Source: an uncultured Clostridia bacterium
Lineage (GTDB): Bacteria; Bacillota; Clostridia; TANB77; CAG-508
Assembly: GCA_944387555.1 (NCBI GenBank)
Contig: CALXFH010000001.1
Span: forward strand, 1 to 64,000
Direction of reading: 5' to 3'
Length of the DNA stretch: 64,000 nucleotides
Of this stretch, positions 55,766 through 63,228 are shown piece after piece; position 1 is the stretch's first letter; each line of letters opens with the position of its first letter. The notes under the pieces are model-generated. The model searched no databases and was not told the origin of the DNA. It saw only the letters and a program-made list of their open reading frames with translations. The position numbers and the translations under genes are program-made.

Positions 55766-55804
55766 AAGTGCTGTTTTTTGACCCCGTCCCAAAAAACAGC
55801 ACTT
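55766..55804. repeat. Dispersed CCCCGTCCC-loop hairpin, copy 4
   Basis: AAGTGCTGTTTTTT / AAAAAACAGCACTT, perfect 14-bp arms with loop GACCCCGTCCC. It lies 5 bp after the phosphoglucomutase stop. On the minus strand the T-rich right side could act as a terminator. Confidence 0.85.
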
Positions 55805-55808
55805 ATTT

Positions 55809-57548
55809 CTATTTTACGATTGCTACCATTGCATCTTTTAAATCTTCTAATTTCTTTCTAGCATCCTCATCAGAAGAACCTTTAACACCCATATATAGTT
55901 TTATTTTAGGCTCTGTTCCTGATGGTCTTACACAACACCAAGCGTCATTTTCTAATTCATAATATAAAACGTTTGATTTTGGTAATCCTGTAGATTTTAC
56001 TTCTCCTGTTTCCATATTTTTGTTAACATCTTTTTCTATGTCTTTAAATTCTAATACTTTATAATCTCCTATTTTTTCTACATCTGTATTTCTCATATTA
56101 GTCATCATCTCTTGGATTTTTTCTGCTCCTTCTGCTCCTTCTAATACAATTGACACTTGTGTTTCTTTATAATATCCATATTTTTTATAAATATCTTCCA
56201 TTGCGTCCCATAAAGTTTTTCCTTTTGATTTATAATAACATGCTGCTTCACAAAGTGCCATTACTGCTGCAATTCCATCTTTATCTCTTGCATAATCTCC
56301 TATTAAACAACCATAACTTTCTTCAAATCCAAATACATATGTTTTATCTTTATTTTCTTCTGCTTTTTTCATTACAGCTCCAATGTTTTTAAATCCTGTT
56401 AAAACTTCTATACATTCTAAGCCATATTCTTTTGCTATTGCTCTTGTTAAATTTGAAGACACTATTGTTGTAATAATCATACCATCTTTTGGTAATATTC
56501 CTTTTTCTTTCATTTGAGATATTCTATATTCTGCAATTAGTAGTGCTGACATATTTCCTGTATATTCCATATATTTTCCTGTTTTACTATCTTTTGCAAA
56601 TATTCCTAATCTATCTGCATCTGGATCTGTTGCTAATACTACATCTGCATCTACTTTTTCACCAAGTTCTAGTGCTAATTTAAATGCTTTTTTATCTTCA
56701 GGGTTTGGATAACTAACTGTTGGGAAATTTCCATCTGGGTCTTTTTGCTCTGGTACTACATATACATTTTCTAATCCTATTTCATGTAAAAGTCTTTCTG
56801 CTACAGTATTTCCTGTTCCATGTAAAGGAGTATAAACTACTTTTAATGTTTTTCCTTCTTCTTTTACAACTTCTGGATTTAATACTTTAGATTTTAACAC
56901 TCCTAAATATTTATCATCCATTTCTGTTCCAATTACATTAAATAAACCTTTTTCTTCTGCTTCTTCTCTTGAAATTTCTTTTATCTCACTATAGCTTTCA
57001 ACTGCTCTTACTTTTGCTATTATATCTTTATCTCTTGGAGCTACTATTTGAGAGCCATCATCCCAATATACTTTATATCCGTTATATTTTGGTGGATTAT
57101 GACTTGCTGTTATCATAACACCTGCTGTACATCCAAGTTCTCTTACTGCAAATGATAATTCTGGAACTGGTCTTAAGTTTTGGAATAAATATGTTTTTAT
57201 TCCATTTGCATTTAATATTAATGCTGTTTGCATACTAAATTCTTTTGACATTCTTCTAGAGTCATAACTAATTGCTACTCCCTTATCCCCTGTTCCTTGT
57301 TCTACTATATAATTTGCTAATCCTTGTGTTGCTTTTCCTACTGTATATTTATTCATTCTATTTGTTCCAGCACCTATTACTCCTCTTAATCCTGCTGTTC
57401 CAAATTCTAGCTCTTTATAAAATCTATCTTCAATTTCCTTTTCATCATCTTTAATTGATAATAATTCCTTTTTAGTTTCTTCATCAAATTCTGGGCTTTC
57501 ACACCATTTTTTGTACTCTTCCATATAATTCATTTTTAATTCCTCCAT
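55809..57548 (-). CDS. Phosphoglucomutase/phosphomannomutase
   Basis: 579 residues, PgcA-like. The phosphoserine loop is ITASHNPPKYNGYK near 150, the metal loop is ATDPDADR, the sugar-binding loop is GFEESYG, and the phosphate-binding loop RPSGTEPKIK lies near the C terminus. It interconverts hexose 1- and 6-phosphates, providing glucose-1-phosphate for the nucleotidyltransferase encoded just upstream. AGGAG precedes the ATG. Confidence 0.92.
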   Translation of the reverse strand: MEELKMNYMEEYKKWCESPEFDEETKKELLSIKDDEKEIEDRFYKELEFGTAGLRGVIGAGTNRMNKYTVGKATQGLANYIVEQGTGDKGVAISYDSRRMSKEFSMQTALILNANGIKTYLFQNLRPVPELSFAVRELGCTAGVMITASHNPPKYNGYKVYWDDGSQIVAPRDKDIIAKVRAVESYSEIKEISREEAEEKGLFNVIGTEMDDKYLGVLKSKVLNPEVVKEEGKTLKVVYTPLHGTGNTVAERLLHEIGLENVYVVPEQKDPDGNFPTVSYPNPEDKKAFKLALELGEKVDADVVLATDPDADRLGIFAKDSKTGKYMEYTGNMSALLIAEYRISQMKEKGILPKDGMIITTIVSSNLTRAIAKEYGLECIEVLTGFKNIGAVMKKAEENKDKTYVFGFEESYGCLIGDYARDKDGIAAVMALCEAACYYKSKGKTLWDAMEDIYKKYGYYKETQVSIVLEGAEGAEKIQEMMTNMRNTDVEKIGDYKVLEFKDIEKDVNKNMETGEVKSTGLPKSNVLYYELENDAWCCVRPSGTEPKIKLYMGVKGSSDEDARKKLEDLKDAMVAIVK

Positions 57549-57572
57549 TTTCTTTTATATTTATTTTTATTA

Positions 57573-57636
57573 AAAAGTGTCGCAATAAAAGTGCTTTTTA
57601 AAATATATCTAAATAAACACCTCCTATGCGACTTTT
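57573..57636 (-). terminator. Long-loop hairpin between the nucleotidyltransferase and phosphoglucomutase genes
   Basis: GTCGCA / TGCGAC arms, extended by A and T runs, enclose about 42 nt. On the minus strand it follows the stop of the nucleotidyltransferase by 6 bp and ends in CACTTTTT. It could be an attenuator between the two genes. Confidence 0.4.
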
Positions 57637-57638
57637 CT

Positions 57639-58889
57639 TTAATCTAATTTATGAAATTTTTTATATAATTCTCTAGCTGTTTTTGGACAGTCCACTCCTG
57701 CTGAATCTGCATTTTTTACTGGTGCAAATTCTTCTTCTCTTTTTACTCTTAAGACTGCCATATCATCTACTTCACTAAATGCATCAAAAAGGAACGCTTC
57801 AAATTTATAAGCATTTGGTGAATCTGGCTTTACTAAATTACCATCTTTATCTATGTATGTTGCTTTCTTATATGCAACATGATAAGGAAGTGGTTCTGCT
57901 CCCATTCTTTCTATTGCATCCACACTAAATAGATTACATAGAATATGAGATTCTCCATATAATAATTCTCCATCTTTATCTCTTGCTTCTGCCATTTCAT
58001 CTGTTATTTCTGAATATTCAATTACATTTGGCTTTCCATTTTTTCTGCAAAATACTCCTACTTTTTCATGAGGGTTAGCTTTTACAACAGATTTACAAGC
58101 AACTGTTACTTTCTTATCAATTGCAATTCCCATAAGAACTGGGTCTACCATATTTACAAGGCAATTATCTACTCCACCTATAAATACCCATTCTACTCCT
58201 AATTCTCTCATCTTTTTTGTCATTCCGTCTTTAACAAGTGACTCGTAAACTCCGCCATGTCCATCTGCTGCAAGTTTAATTAGTCCATCTTCACCAATTA
58301 GGATTTTACCTTCTGTATCCATCATTGGTAATTCTCCTTGGATAAAGAAGAATAAATTTTTATCTTTTTCATATCCAAAATATTTATGCTCTCTAAAGAA
58401 ATCTTCTGTTTCTTTATTGTTTTCTTTGCTAGTCATAATAAACCAAGGAATTGTTACTCCGTATTTTTTTCCTTCTTCTTTTAGTCCATCACATAATAAT
58501 TCAAATAAAGATTTGTGTGAATCTAGACCTATATCATAAGTTCCTTTTGGTCCTGAATGACCAAGTCTTGTTCCCTGTCCTCCAGCCATTGTAACTGCTG
58601 CTAATTTTCCTTCTTTTATTGCTTTTTTACCAATATCTTCGTAATATTTATATTTGTCTCCTAATTTAAACTTATCTAAATAATCTATTGGTGTAATTTC
58701 ATCTTTACTGTTTTTTACTTCTTTTTTTGTACTTTCATACAAACTATTTACAAGTTCAAAATCAATTTCTTCAATTTGCTCTAATAATTTTTTCTTATGA
58801 GTATCATCTAGTTTGTCATAATGATTTAATAGATGCTCTTGCCCATATTTTTTTAAAATAGCTTTTACTTCTTCTAATTTATCATCCAT
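57639..58889 (-). CDS. UDP-sugar pyrophosphorylase family protein (UAP1/UDPGP type)
   Basis: 416 residues. The nucleotide-binding loop is AGGQGTRLGHSGPKG near 98, followed by WFIMTSKENN, FFIQGELPMMD, DGHGGVYESLVKDG and VEWVFIGGVDNCLV. It belongs to the eukaryote-like UDPGP family, which makes UDP-GlcNAc, UDP-GalNAc or UDP-glucose from UTP and the sugar 1-phosphate; the exact sugar is not decided by these motifs. Its neighbour is a hexose-phosphate mutase. Confidence 0.88.
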   Translation of the reverse strand: MDDKLEEVKAILKKYGQEHLLNHYDKLDDTHKKKLLEQIEEIDFELVNSLYESTKKEVKNSKDEITPIDYLDKFKLGDKYKYYEDIGKKAIKEGKLAAVTMAGGQGTRLGHSGPKGTYDIGLDSHKSLFELLCDGLKEEGKKYGVTIPWFIMTSKENNKETEDFFREHKYFGYEKDKNLFFFIQGELPMMDTEGKILIGEDGLIKLAADGHGGVYESLVKDGMTKKMRELGVEWVFIGGVDNCLVNMVDPVLMGIAIDKKVTVACKSVVKANPHEKVGVFCRKNGKPNVIEYSEITDEMAEARDKDGELLYGESHILCNLFSVDAIERMGAEPLPYHVAYKKATYIDKDGNLVKPDSPNAYKFEAFLFDAFSEVDDMAVLRVKREEEFAPVKNADSAGVDCPKTARELYKKFHKLD

Positions 58890-58968
58890 TTTGACAACTC
58901 CTTTTTGTAAAATATTTATATTTTAATATATATACTATTTTAAAAAAAATATCAACCTTTTTTAAATT

Positions 58969-59445
58969 TTATTTTTCTATTTTCTTTTCTCCCGTAGTAC
59001 TTAAGACCTTTTCATATTGATTTATAATATCTGCAAAATGTTTGCCAACTTCCTCTACGTCATAACAATCTATGATTTTTACTTTTTCTTTTTTACTTAT
59101 CCATTTTTCTATATTCTCATTTATATTTTTTATATAATTTTCTTTTCCTTTTATTAAAATTATTAAATCTTTATCTTCTTTTACATCTCTTTTTATTTCT
59201 TTGAATTTATTTAGATCGTCATTTTTCCAATTGATTTTAAAAATATTACTCTTTTTTTCTTCTTTTAAATTAATTCTTGACATTAAAGTTTTCATAGTAT
59301 CTTCTAAATTATTTTCCGTCAAAACCACAATATTTTTATTTTCTTCTAAGTTCTTCTCAATATAAGGTAAAGTTATCATTTCAAAATGATAATCGCTTGC
59401 ATAAAATGCACATGTTTTTTCTTTCGTTATTTGATTTTTACTCAT
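58969..59445 (-). CDS. MEDS-domain-like protein
   Basis: 158 residues from the ATG with GGAGAGG upstream; a longer frame to 59523 adds an unsupported N terminus. The start CAFYASDYHFEMITLPYIEK resembles the MEDS (DcmR-type sensory) fold, where a sensor region resembles a degenerate RecA/KaiC-like ATPase. No DNA-binding domain is attached. The last 90 residues are Lys/Glu-rich. The domain assignment is moderate. Confidence 0.55.
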   Translation of the reverse strand: MSKNQITKEKTCAFYASDYHFEMITLPYIEKNLEENKNIVVLTENNLEDTMKTLMSRINLKEEKKSNIFKINWKNDDLNKFKEIKRDVKEDKDLIILIKGKENYIKNINENIEKWISKKEKVKIIDCYDVEEVGKHFADIINQYEKVLSTTGEKKIEK

Positions 59446-59686
59446 TAAAAAACCTCTCCTTTTCTTTTGGAAGCATACGGAAATAAAGTTTTTCTCTATC
59501 TGCTTACTGGTAAATTTTACCATTTCTTTACAAATATGTCAATATTATTTCAAATATATTTCAAAAAAAGTTTTCGACATTTTTTTCAAAAATAATTAAT
59601 TATAACAAAATATGTATAAAATATTTTTTATTTGTTAATACTTAAAACAAGAAGATTTTAGAAAAAAAGTTTTTAGGAGGTAACTT

Positions 59687-60352
59687 ATGAAAAAAATATT
59701 AAATTTATTTAAAAATTCCAAGGTAAAAATGGTAATTATTTTAAGTTTTTTACTTTTCTTATATACAACAGTTTGTGCATTTTCTTATGCTGAAAATGTC
59801 TCAACAGATATTGCAAATAGCGTTTTTAGATTACATGTAATTGCAAATAGTGATAGTAAAGAAGACCAAGATTTAAAATATAAAGTAAGAGATAGCTTAC
59901 TTAAATATATGAAAGAAATTTGTGGTGATTGTAAAAGTAAAGATGAAGCAATCGCCTTAGTTACAGAACATCAAGAGGAATTTAAACAAATTGCCTTGCA
60001 AACAATTAAAGATAATGGTTATTCTTATGATGTAAATATTAGTATAGGTAATTTCGAATTTCCTACAAAAGATTATGGAGATATTTCTTTACCTGCTGGA
60101 TACTATGATGCTTTAAGAGTTGAAATTGGTGAAGCCAAAGGTCAAAACTGGTGGTGTGTAATGTTTCCTCCTCTATGTTTTGTTGATGTAACTTCTGGAG
60201 TTGTTCCAGAGGAGTCTAAAGAACAATTAGAGGATAACTTGTCAGAAGAAGAATATGCTCTAGTTTCTGAGGATTCTGATGTGAAAATACAATTCAAATT
60301 TAAAATACTTGAATTTTTCAACGAAAATGGTTTTATAACTGCAAAAAAATAG
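59687..60352 (+). CDS. spoIIR: Stage II sporulation protein R
   Basis: 221 residues. A membrane segment (about 13-32) is followed by the conserved SpoIIR core VFRLHVIANSDSKEDQDLKY, YSYDVNISIGNFEFPTKDYG, LPAGYYDALRVEIGEAKGQN and the WWCVMFPPLCF motif. In Bacillus it is made in the forespore under sigma-F and signals across the septum to activate SpoIIGA and so pro-sigma-E. AGGAGGT precedes the ATG, and a strong terminator follows. Confidence 0.93.
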   Translation: MKKILNLFKNSKVKMVIILSFLLFLYTTVCAFSYAENVSTDIANSVFRLHVIANSDSKEDQDLKYKVRDSLLKYMKEICGDCKSKDEAIALVTEHQEEFKQIALQTIKDNGYSYDVNISIGNFEFPTKDYGDISLPAGYYDALRVEIGEAKGQNWWCVMFPPLCFVDVTSGVVPEESKEQLEDNLSEEEYALVSEDSDVKIQFKFKILEFFNENGFITAKK

Positions 60353-60389
60353 TTGCAAAGTATTTAACTTTATGTTATATTTAAGGAGT

Positions 60390-60420
60390 AATAGAGTGTA
60401 ATAATATACACTCTATTTTT
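60390..60420 (+). terminator. Terminator of spoIIR
   Basis: AATAGAGTGTA / TACACTCTATTTTT with a 6-nt loop, about 40 bp after the stop. Confidence 0.8.
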
Positions 60421-60460
60421 ATATGAAATAGCGAATAATTAATTAATGGAGGTAATATAA

Positions 60461-61723
60461 TTGGAAAAATTAGTAGTTACAGGACCTACTCAATTAAAAG
60501 GAGAGGTTGTAATAAGTGGAGCAAAAAATGCAGCAGTAGCAATTTTACCTGCAACACTTTTAATAGATGGTGTTTGCACTATTGAAAATTTACCACACAT
60601 TAGTGATATAGAAATATCTTGTAAAATACTAGAAAAATTAGGTGCTAAAATCACTTGGAATGATAAACATAGTATTACTATAGATACTACGAATATTACA
60701 ACAACAAAAGCACCTTTAGATTTGACAAGCAAATTTAGAGCTTCTTACTATTTAATAGGAGCTATGCTTGGCAGAAAAGGTGAAATTGAAGTTGGTATGC
60801 CTGGTGGTTGTAAGTTAGGTGCAAGGCCTATTGACCAACATATCAAAGGTTTTGAAGCTTTAGGTGCTACAGTTACTGTAGAAAAAGGAAAAATAAATGG
60901 TAAAGCTAAAAAATTAAAAGGAAATTCTATATATATGGATATAGTTTCTGTTGGAGCAACTATTAACGTAATGTTAGCAGCAGTACTTGCCAAAGGAACT
61001 ACAACAATAGATAATGCTGCAAAAGAGCCACATATAGTTGATGTTGCAAACTTCTTAAATACAATGGGAGCTGATATTCGTGGTGCTGGAACTGATGTAA
61101 TAAAAATTAATGGTGTTGAAAAATTACACGGAGGAGCTACATATTCAGTAGTTCCTGACCAAATAGAAGCTGGAACATTTATGCTAGCAGCAGTTGCAAC
61201 AAGAGGAGATTTAACTTTAAAAAATTGTATTACAAAACACTTAGAATCTATAACAGCTAAAATTATAGAAGTTGGTGGAAATGTTGAAGATAACGGTGAT
61301 AGTATCCGTGTTTGGTGCAACAAAAGACCAAATAAAGCAAATATAAAAACTTTACCATATCCAGGATTTCCAACAGATTTACAACCTCAAATGGGTGTTG
61401 TACTTTCTCTTGCAAATGGTACTAGTGTTATTAATGAAAGTATTTGGGATTCAAGATTCCAATATACAGATGAATTAAACAAAATGGGAGCAAAAATAAC
61501 AGCTCAAGGGAAAACAGCATTTTTTGAAGGTGTTAAAAAATTATATGGTGCACCAGTATATTCTACTGATTTAAGAGCAGGAGCAGCTCTTGTAATTGCT
61601 GGAACTGCTGCACAAGGTGAAACAGATATTTATAATTTACAACATATTGACCGTGGATACGAAGATATAGAAGGAAAATTTAGAAAAATCGGAGCAAATA
61701 TTAAAAGAGTAACAGAAGAATAA
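60461..61723 (+). CDS. murA: UDP-N-acetylglucosamine 1-carboxyvinyltransferase
   Basis: 420 residues from a TTG with GGAGGTAA 6 bp upstream. Lys22 in SGAKNAA and the catalytic Cys117 in MPGGCKLGARPIDQHI are present, the latter making the enzyme a fosfomycin target. Later motifs are PDQIEAGTFM and YPGFPTDLQPQ. It commits UDP-GlcNAc to peptidoglycan using phosphoenolpyruvate. It leads a run with the yycJ-like and rlmH genes. Confidence 0.95.
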   Translation: MEKLVVTGPTQLKGEVVISGAKNAAVAILPATLLIDGVCTIENLPHISDIEISCKILEKLGAKITWNDKHSITIDTTNITTTKAPLDLTSKFRASYYLIGAMLGRKGEIEVGMPGGCKLGARPIDQHIKGFEALGATVTVEKGKINGKAKKLKGNSIYMDIVSVGATINVMLAAVLAKGTTTIDNAAKEPHIVDVANFLNTMGADIRGAGTDVIKINGVEKLHGGATYSVVPDQIEAGTFMLAAVATRGDLTLKNCITKHLESITAKIIEVGGNVEDNGDSIRVWCNKRPNKANIKTLPYPGFPTDLQPQMGVVLSLANGTSVINESIWDSRFQYTDELNKMGAKITAQGKTAFFEGVKKLYGAPVYSTDLRAGAALVIAGTAAQGETDIYNLQHIDRGYEDIEGKFRKIGANIKRVTEE

Positions 61724-61737
61724 GGAAGTAAGAAACA

Positions 61738-62532
61738 ATGTTTAATTTTTGTAGTTTATATAGCGGAAGCAGTGGAAATAGTCTTTTTGTAGAAACTAAA
61801 AATACTAAAATTTTAATTGATGCAGGTGTTAGTTGTAAAAAAATAGAAACCGCTTTAAATGATATAGATATTGACCCTAGATCTTTAGATGGAATTTTAG
61901 TTACACATGAACATATAGACCATGTTCAATCTTTAGGAACTTTATCTAAAAAATTCAATTTACCTGTATTTGTTAATCAAGAAACTTTAGATGCTATGCC
62001 AAAACAAAGAGATAAAATATCAGATGAAAATATACACATTTTTAAGGTAGCTGATAAATTTGAAATTGGAGATTTGTTAATAAAACCATTTTCAATTCCT
62101 CATGATGCCGCAAATCCTTGTGGTTTTAGCTTATATAAGGATGATAAAAAAATAAGTGTTGCAACAGATATTGGTCATATGACAAATAATATATTAAAAA
62201 ATTTAGAAGAAAGTTTATTTGTTATGTTAGAAGCAAATTATGACCCAGAGGTTTTAAGATATTCCCCATATCCATTTTCTTTGAAAACAAGAATTGCAGG
62301 TCCTACTGGTCATTTATCAAATGAAATTGCTGGAAAAACTATCTCACACTTGATACAATCTGGCTTAAAAAATGCAATGTTAGGGCATTTAAGTAAAGAA
62401 AGCAACTTTCCAGAACTTGCTTACCAAACTGTTGTTGATGAATTAATTTCTAAAAATTATAATGAGAATAATCTTTCTCTTAGCGTTGCTTCAAGAGATT
62501 CTCATAGTAAAATTATTAATATAAAGGAGTAA
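61738..62532 (+). CDS. YycJ/WalJ-type metallo-beta-lactamase-fold protein
   Basis: 264 residues. The MBL metal motif is THEHIDHVQS near 60, with later SIPHDAANPCGF, ATDIGHMTN and a C-terminal GHLSKESNF. The family is a predicted DNA 5'-exonuclease linked to cell-wall or replication control in Bacillus. Its adjacency to rlmH is the standard Firmicute order (walJ, htrA, rlmH), here without htrA. Confidence 0.9.
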   Translation: MFNFCSLYSGSSGNSLFVETKNTKILIDAGVSCKKIETALNDIDIDPRSLDGILVTHEHIDHVQSLGTLSKKFNLPVFVNQETLDAMPKQRDKISDENIHIFKVADKFEIGDLLIKPFSIPHDAANPCGFSLYKDDKKISVATDIGHMTNNILKNLEESLFVMLEANYDPEVLRYSPYPFSLKTRIAGPTGHLSNEIAGKTISHLIQSGLKNAMLGHLSKESNFPELAYQTVVDELISKNYNENNLSLSVASRDSHSKIINIKE

Positions 62533-62541
62533 TAGCCTTAT

Positions 62542-63021
62542 ATGTTAAATATACATATAGTTTGCGTTGGCAAAATAAAAGAAAATTATTTAAAAGATGC
62601 TATAGATGAATATAGTAAACGATTATCTAGATACTGTAAATTAGATTTTATAGAACTTCCTGATGAGAAAATTCCTGATAAATTAAATTCTAGTTTAGAA
62701 TTAGAAATTAAAGAAAAAGAAGCAAATAAAATTCTTTCACATTTACCCAAAGATAGTTTTAAAATTGCTTTAGATTTGAAAGGTAAAGAATTTTCTTCTG
62801 AAGAATTTTCTAAAAAACTAGACGAAATCTCAATGGAAAACAGTCATATTTCTTTTATTATTGGCGGTTCTTTGGGGTTAACTAAAGAAGTTTTAGATAA
62901 TTGTAACTTAAAAATTTGCTTTTCTAAAATGACTTTTCCACATCAATTGATTAGAGTATTTTTATTAGAGCAAATTTTTAGAGCTTTTAAAATTTCACAT
63001 GGTGAAACTTATCATAGATAA
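62542..63021 (+). CDS. rlmH: 23S rRNA (pseudouridine1915-N3)-methyltransferase RlmH
   Basis: 159 residues, SPOUT family. Typical motifs are IVCVGKIKENYLKDAIDEYS, SFIIGGSLGL and the C-terminal TFPHQLIRVFLLEQIFRAFK then HGETYHR. It modifies helix 69 of 23S rRNA using SAM. The start has AAAGGAG upstream and follows the yycJ-like stop at 9 bp. Confidence 0.95.
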   Translation: MLNIHIVCVGKIKENYLKDAIDEYSKRLSRYCKLDFIELPDEKIPDKLNSSLELEIKEKEANKILSHLPKDSFKIALDLKGKEFSSEEFSKKLDEISMENSHISFIIGGSLGLTKEVLDNCNLKICFSKMTFPHQLIRVFLLEQIFRAFKISHGETYHR

Positions 63022-63037
63022 TACATATTTTTTATAT

Positions 63038-63100
63038 TTTGTAGAGAAAATACTAAAATGGAAATAGGTGCCTATAAACCATAGAGATTTTCTCTACAAA
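63038..63100. other. Large hairpin with perfect 14-bp arms after rlmH
   Basis: TTTGTAGAGAAAAT at 63038-63051 is perfectly reverse-complemented at 63087-63100, enclosing 35 nt. It lies between rlmH and a convergent small ORF. It may be a bidirectional terminator, but the loop is long and the T-run weak. Confidence 0.45.
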
Positions 63101-63101
63101 T

Positions 63102-63212
63102 TTAATATCTTAATTTGTTTTTTTCTAATTCTTTTAATATTTTTTTGGATAACCTTTGAATAACTAATTTTCTTACTATAAAAAATATTGAAATAAATAA
63201 TATTAGTTTCAT
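63102..63212 (-). CDS. Putative 36-residue membrane peptide
   Basis: Begins MKLILFISIFFIVRKLVIQR, then a Lys-rich helix. GAGAGGTG lies 4 bp before the ATG, a good ribosome-binding site. It starts 16 bp after the Rpn-family gene stop and ends against the long hairpin at 63038-63100. A hydrophobic N terminus with a basic tail resembles many small membrane peptides, including some toxins, but nothing identifies it. Confidence 0.35.
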   Translation of the reverse strand: MKLILFISIFFIVRKLVIQRLSKKILKELEKNKLRY

Positions 63213-63228
63213 AAACACCTCTCAAATT

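Noticed and set aside
32169-55804. CRISPR array or spacer-like repeats
   Set aside because: The four similar hairpins are thousands of bases apart, lie at gene ends and are inverted in one case. No regularly spaced repeats or cas genes are present.
57573-57636. Riboswitch between the sugar nucleotidyltransferase and phosphoglucomutase genes
   Set aside because: Only a single stem with a long AT-rich loop is visible, with no conserved ligand-binding core. A terminator or attenuator is the simpler reading.
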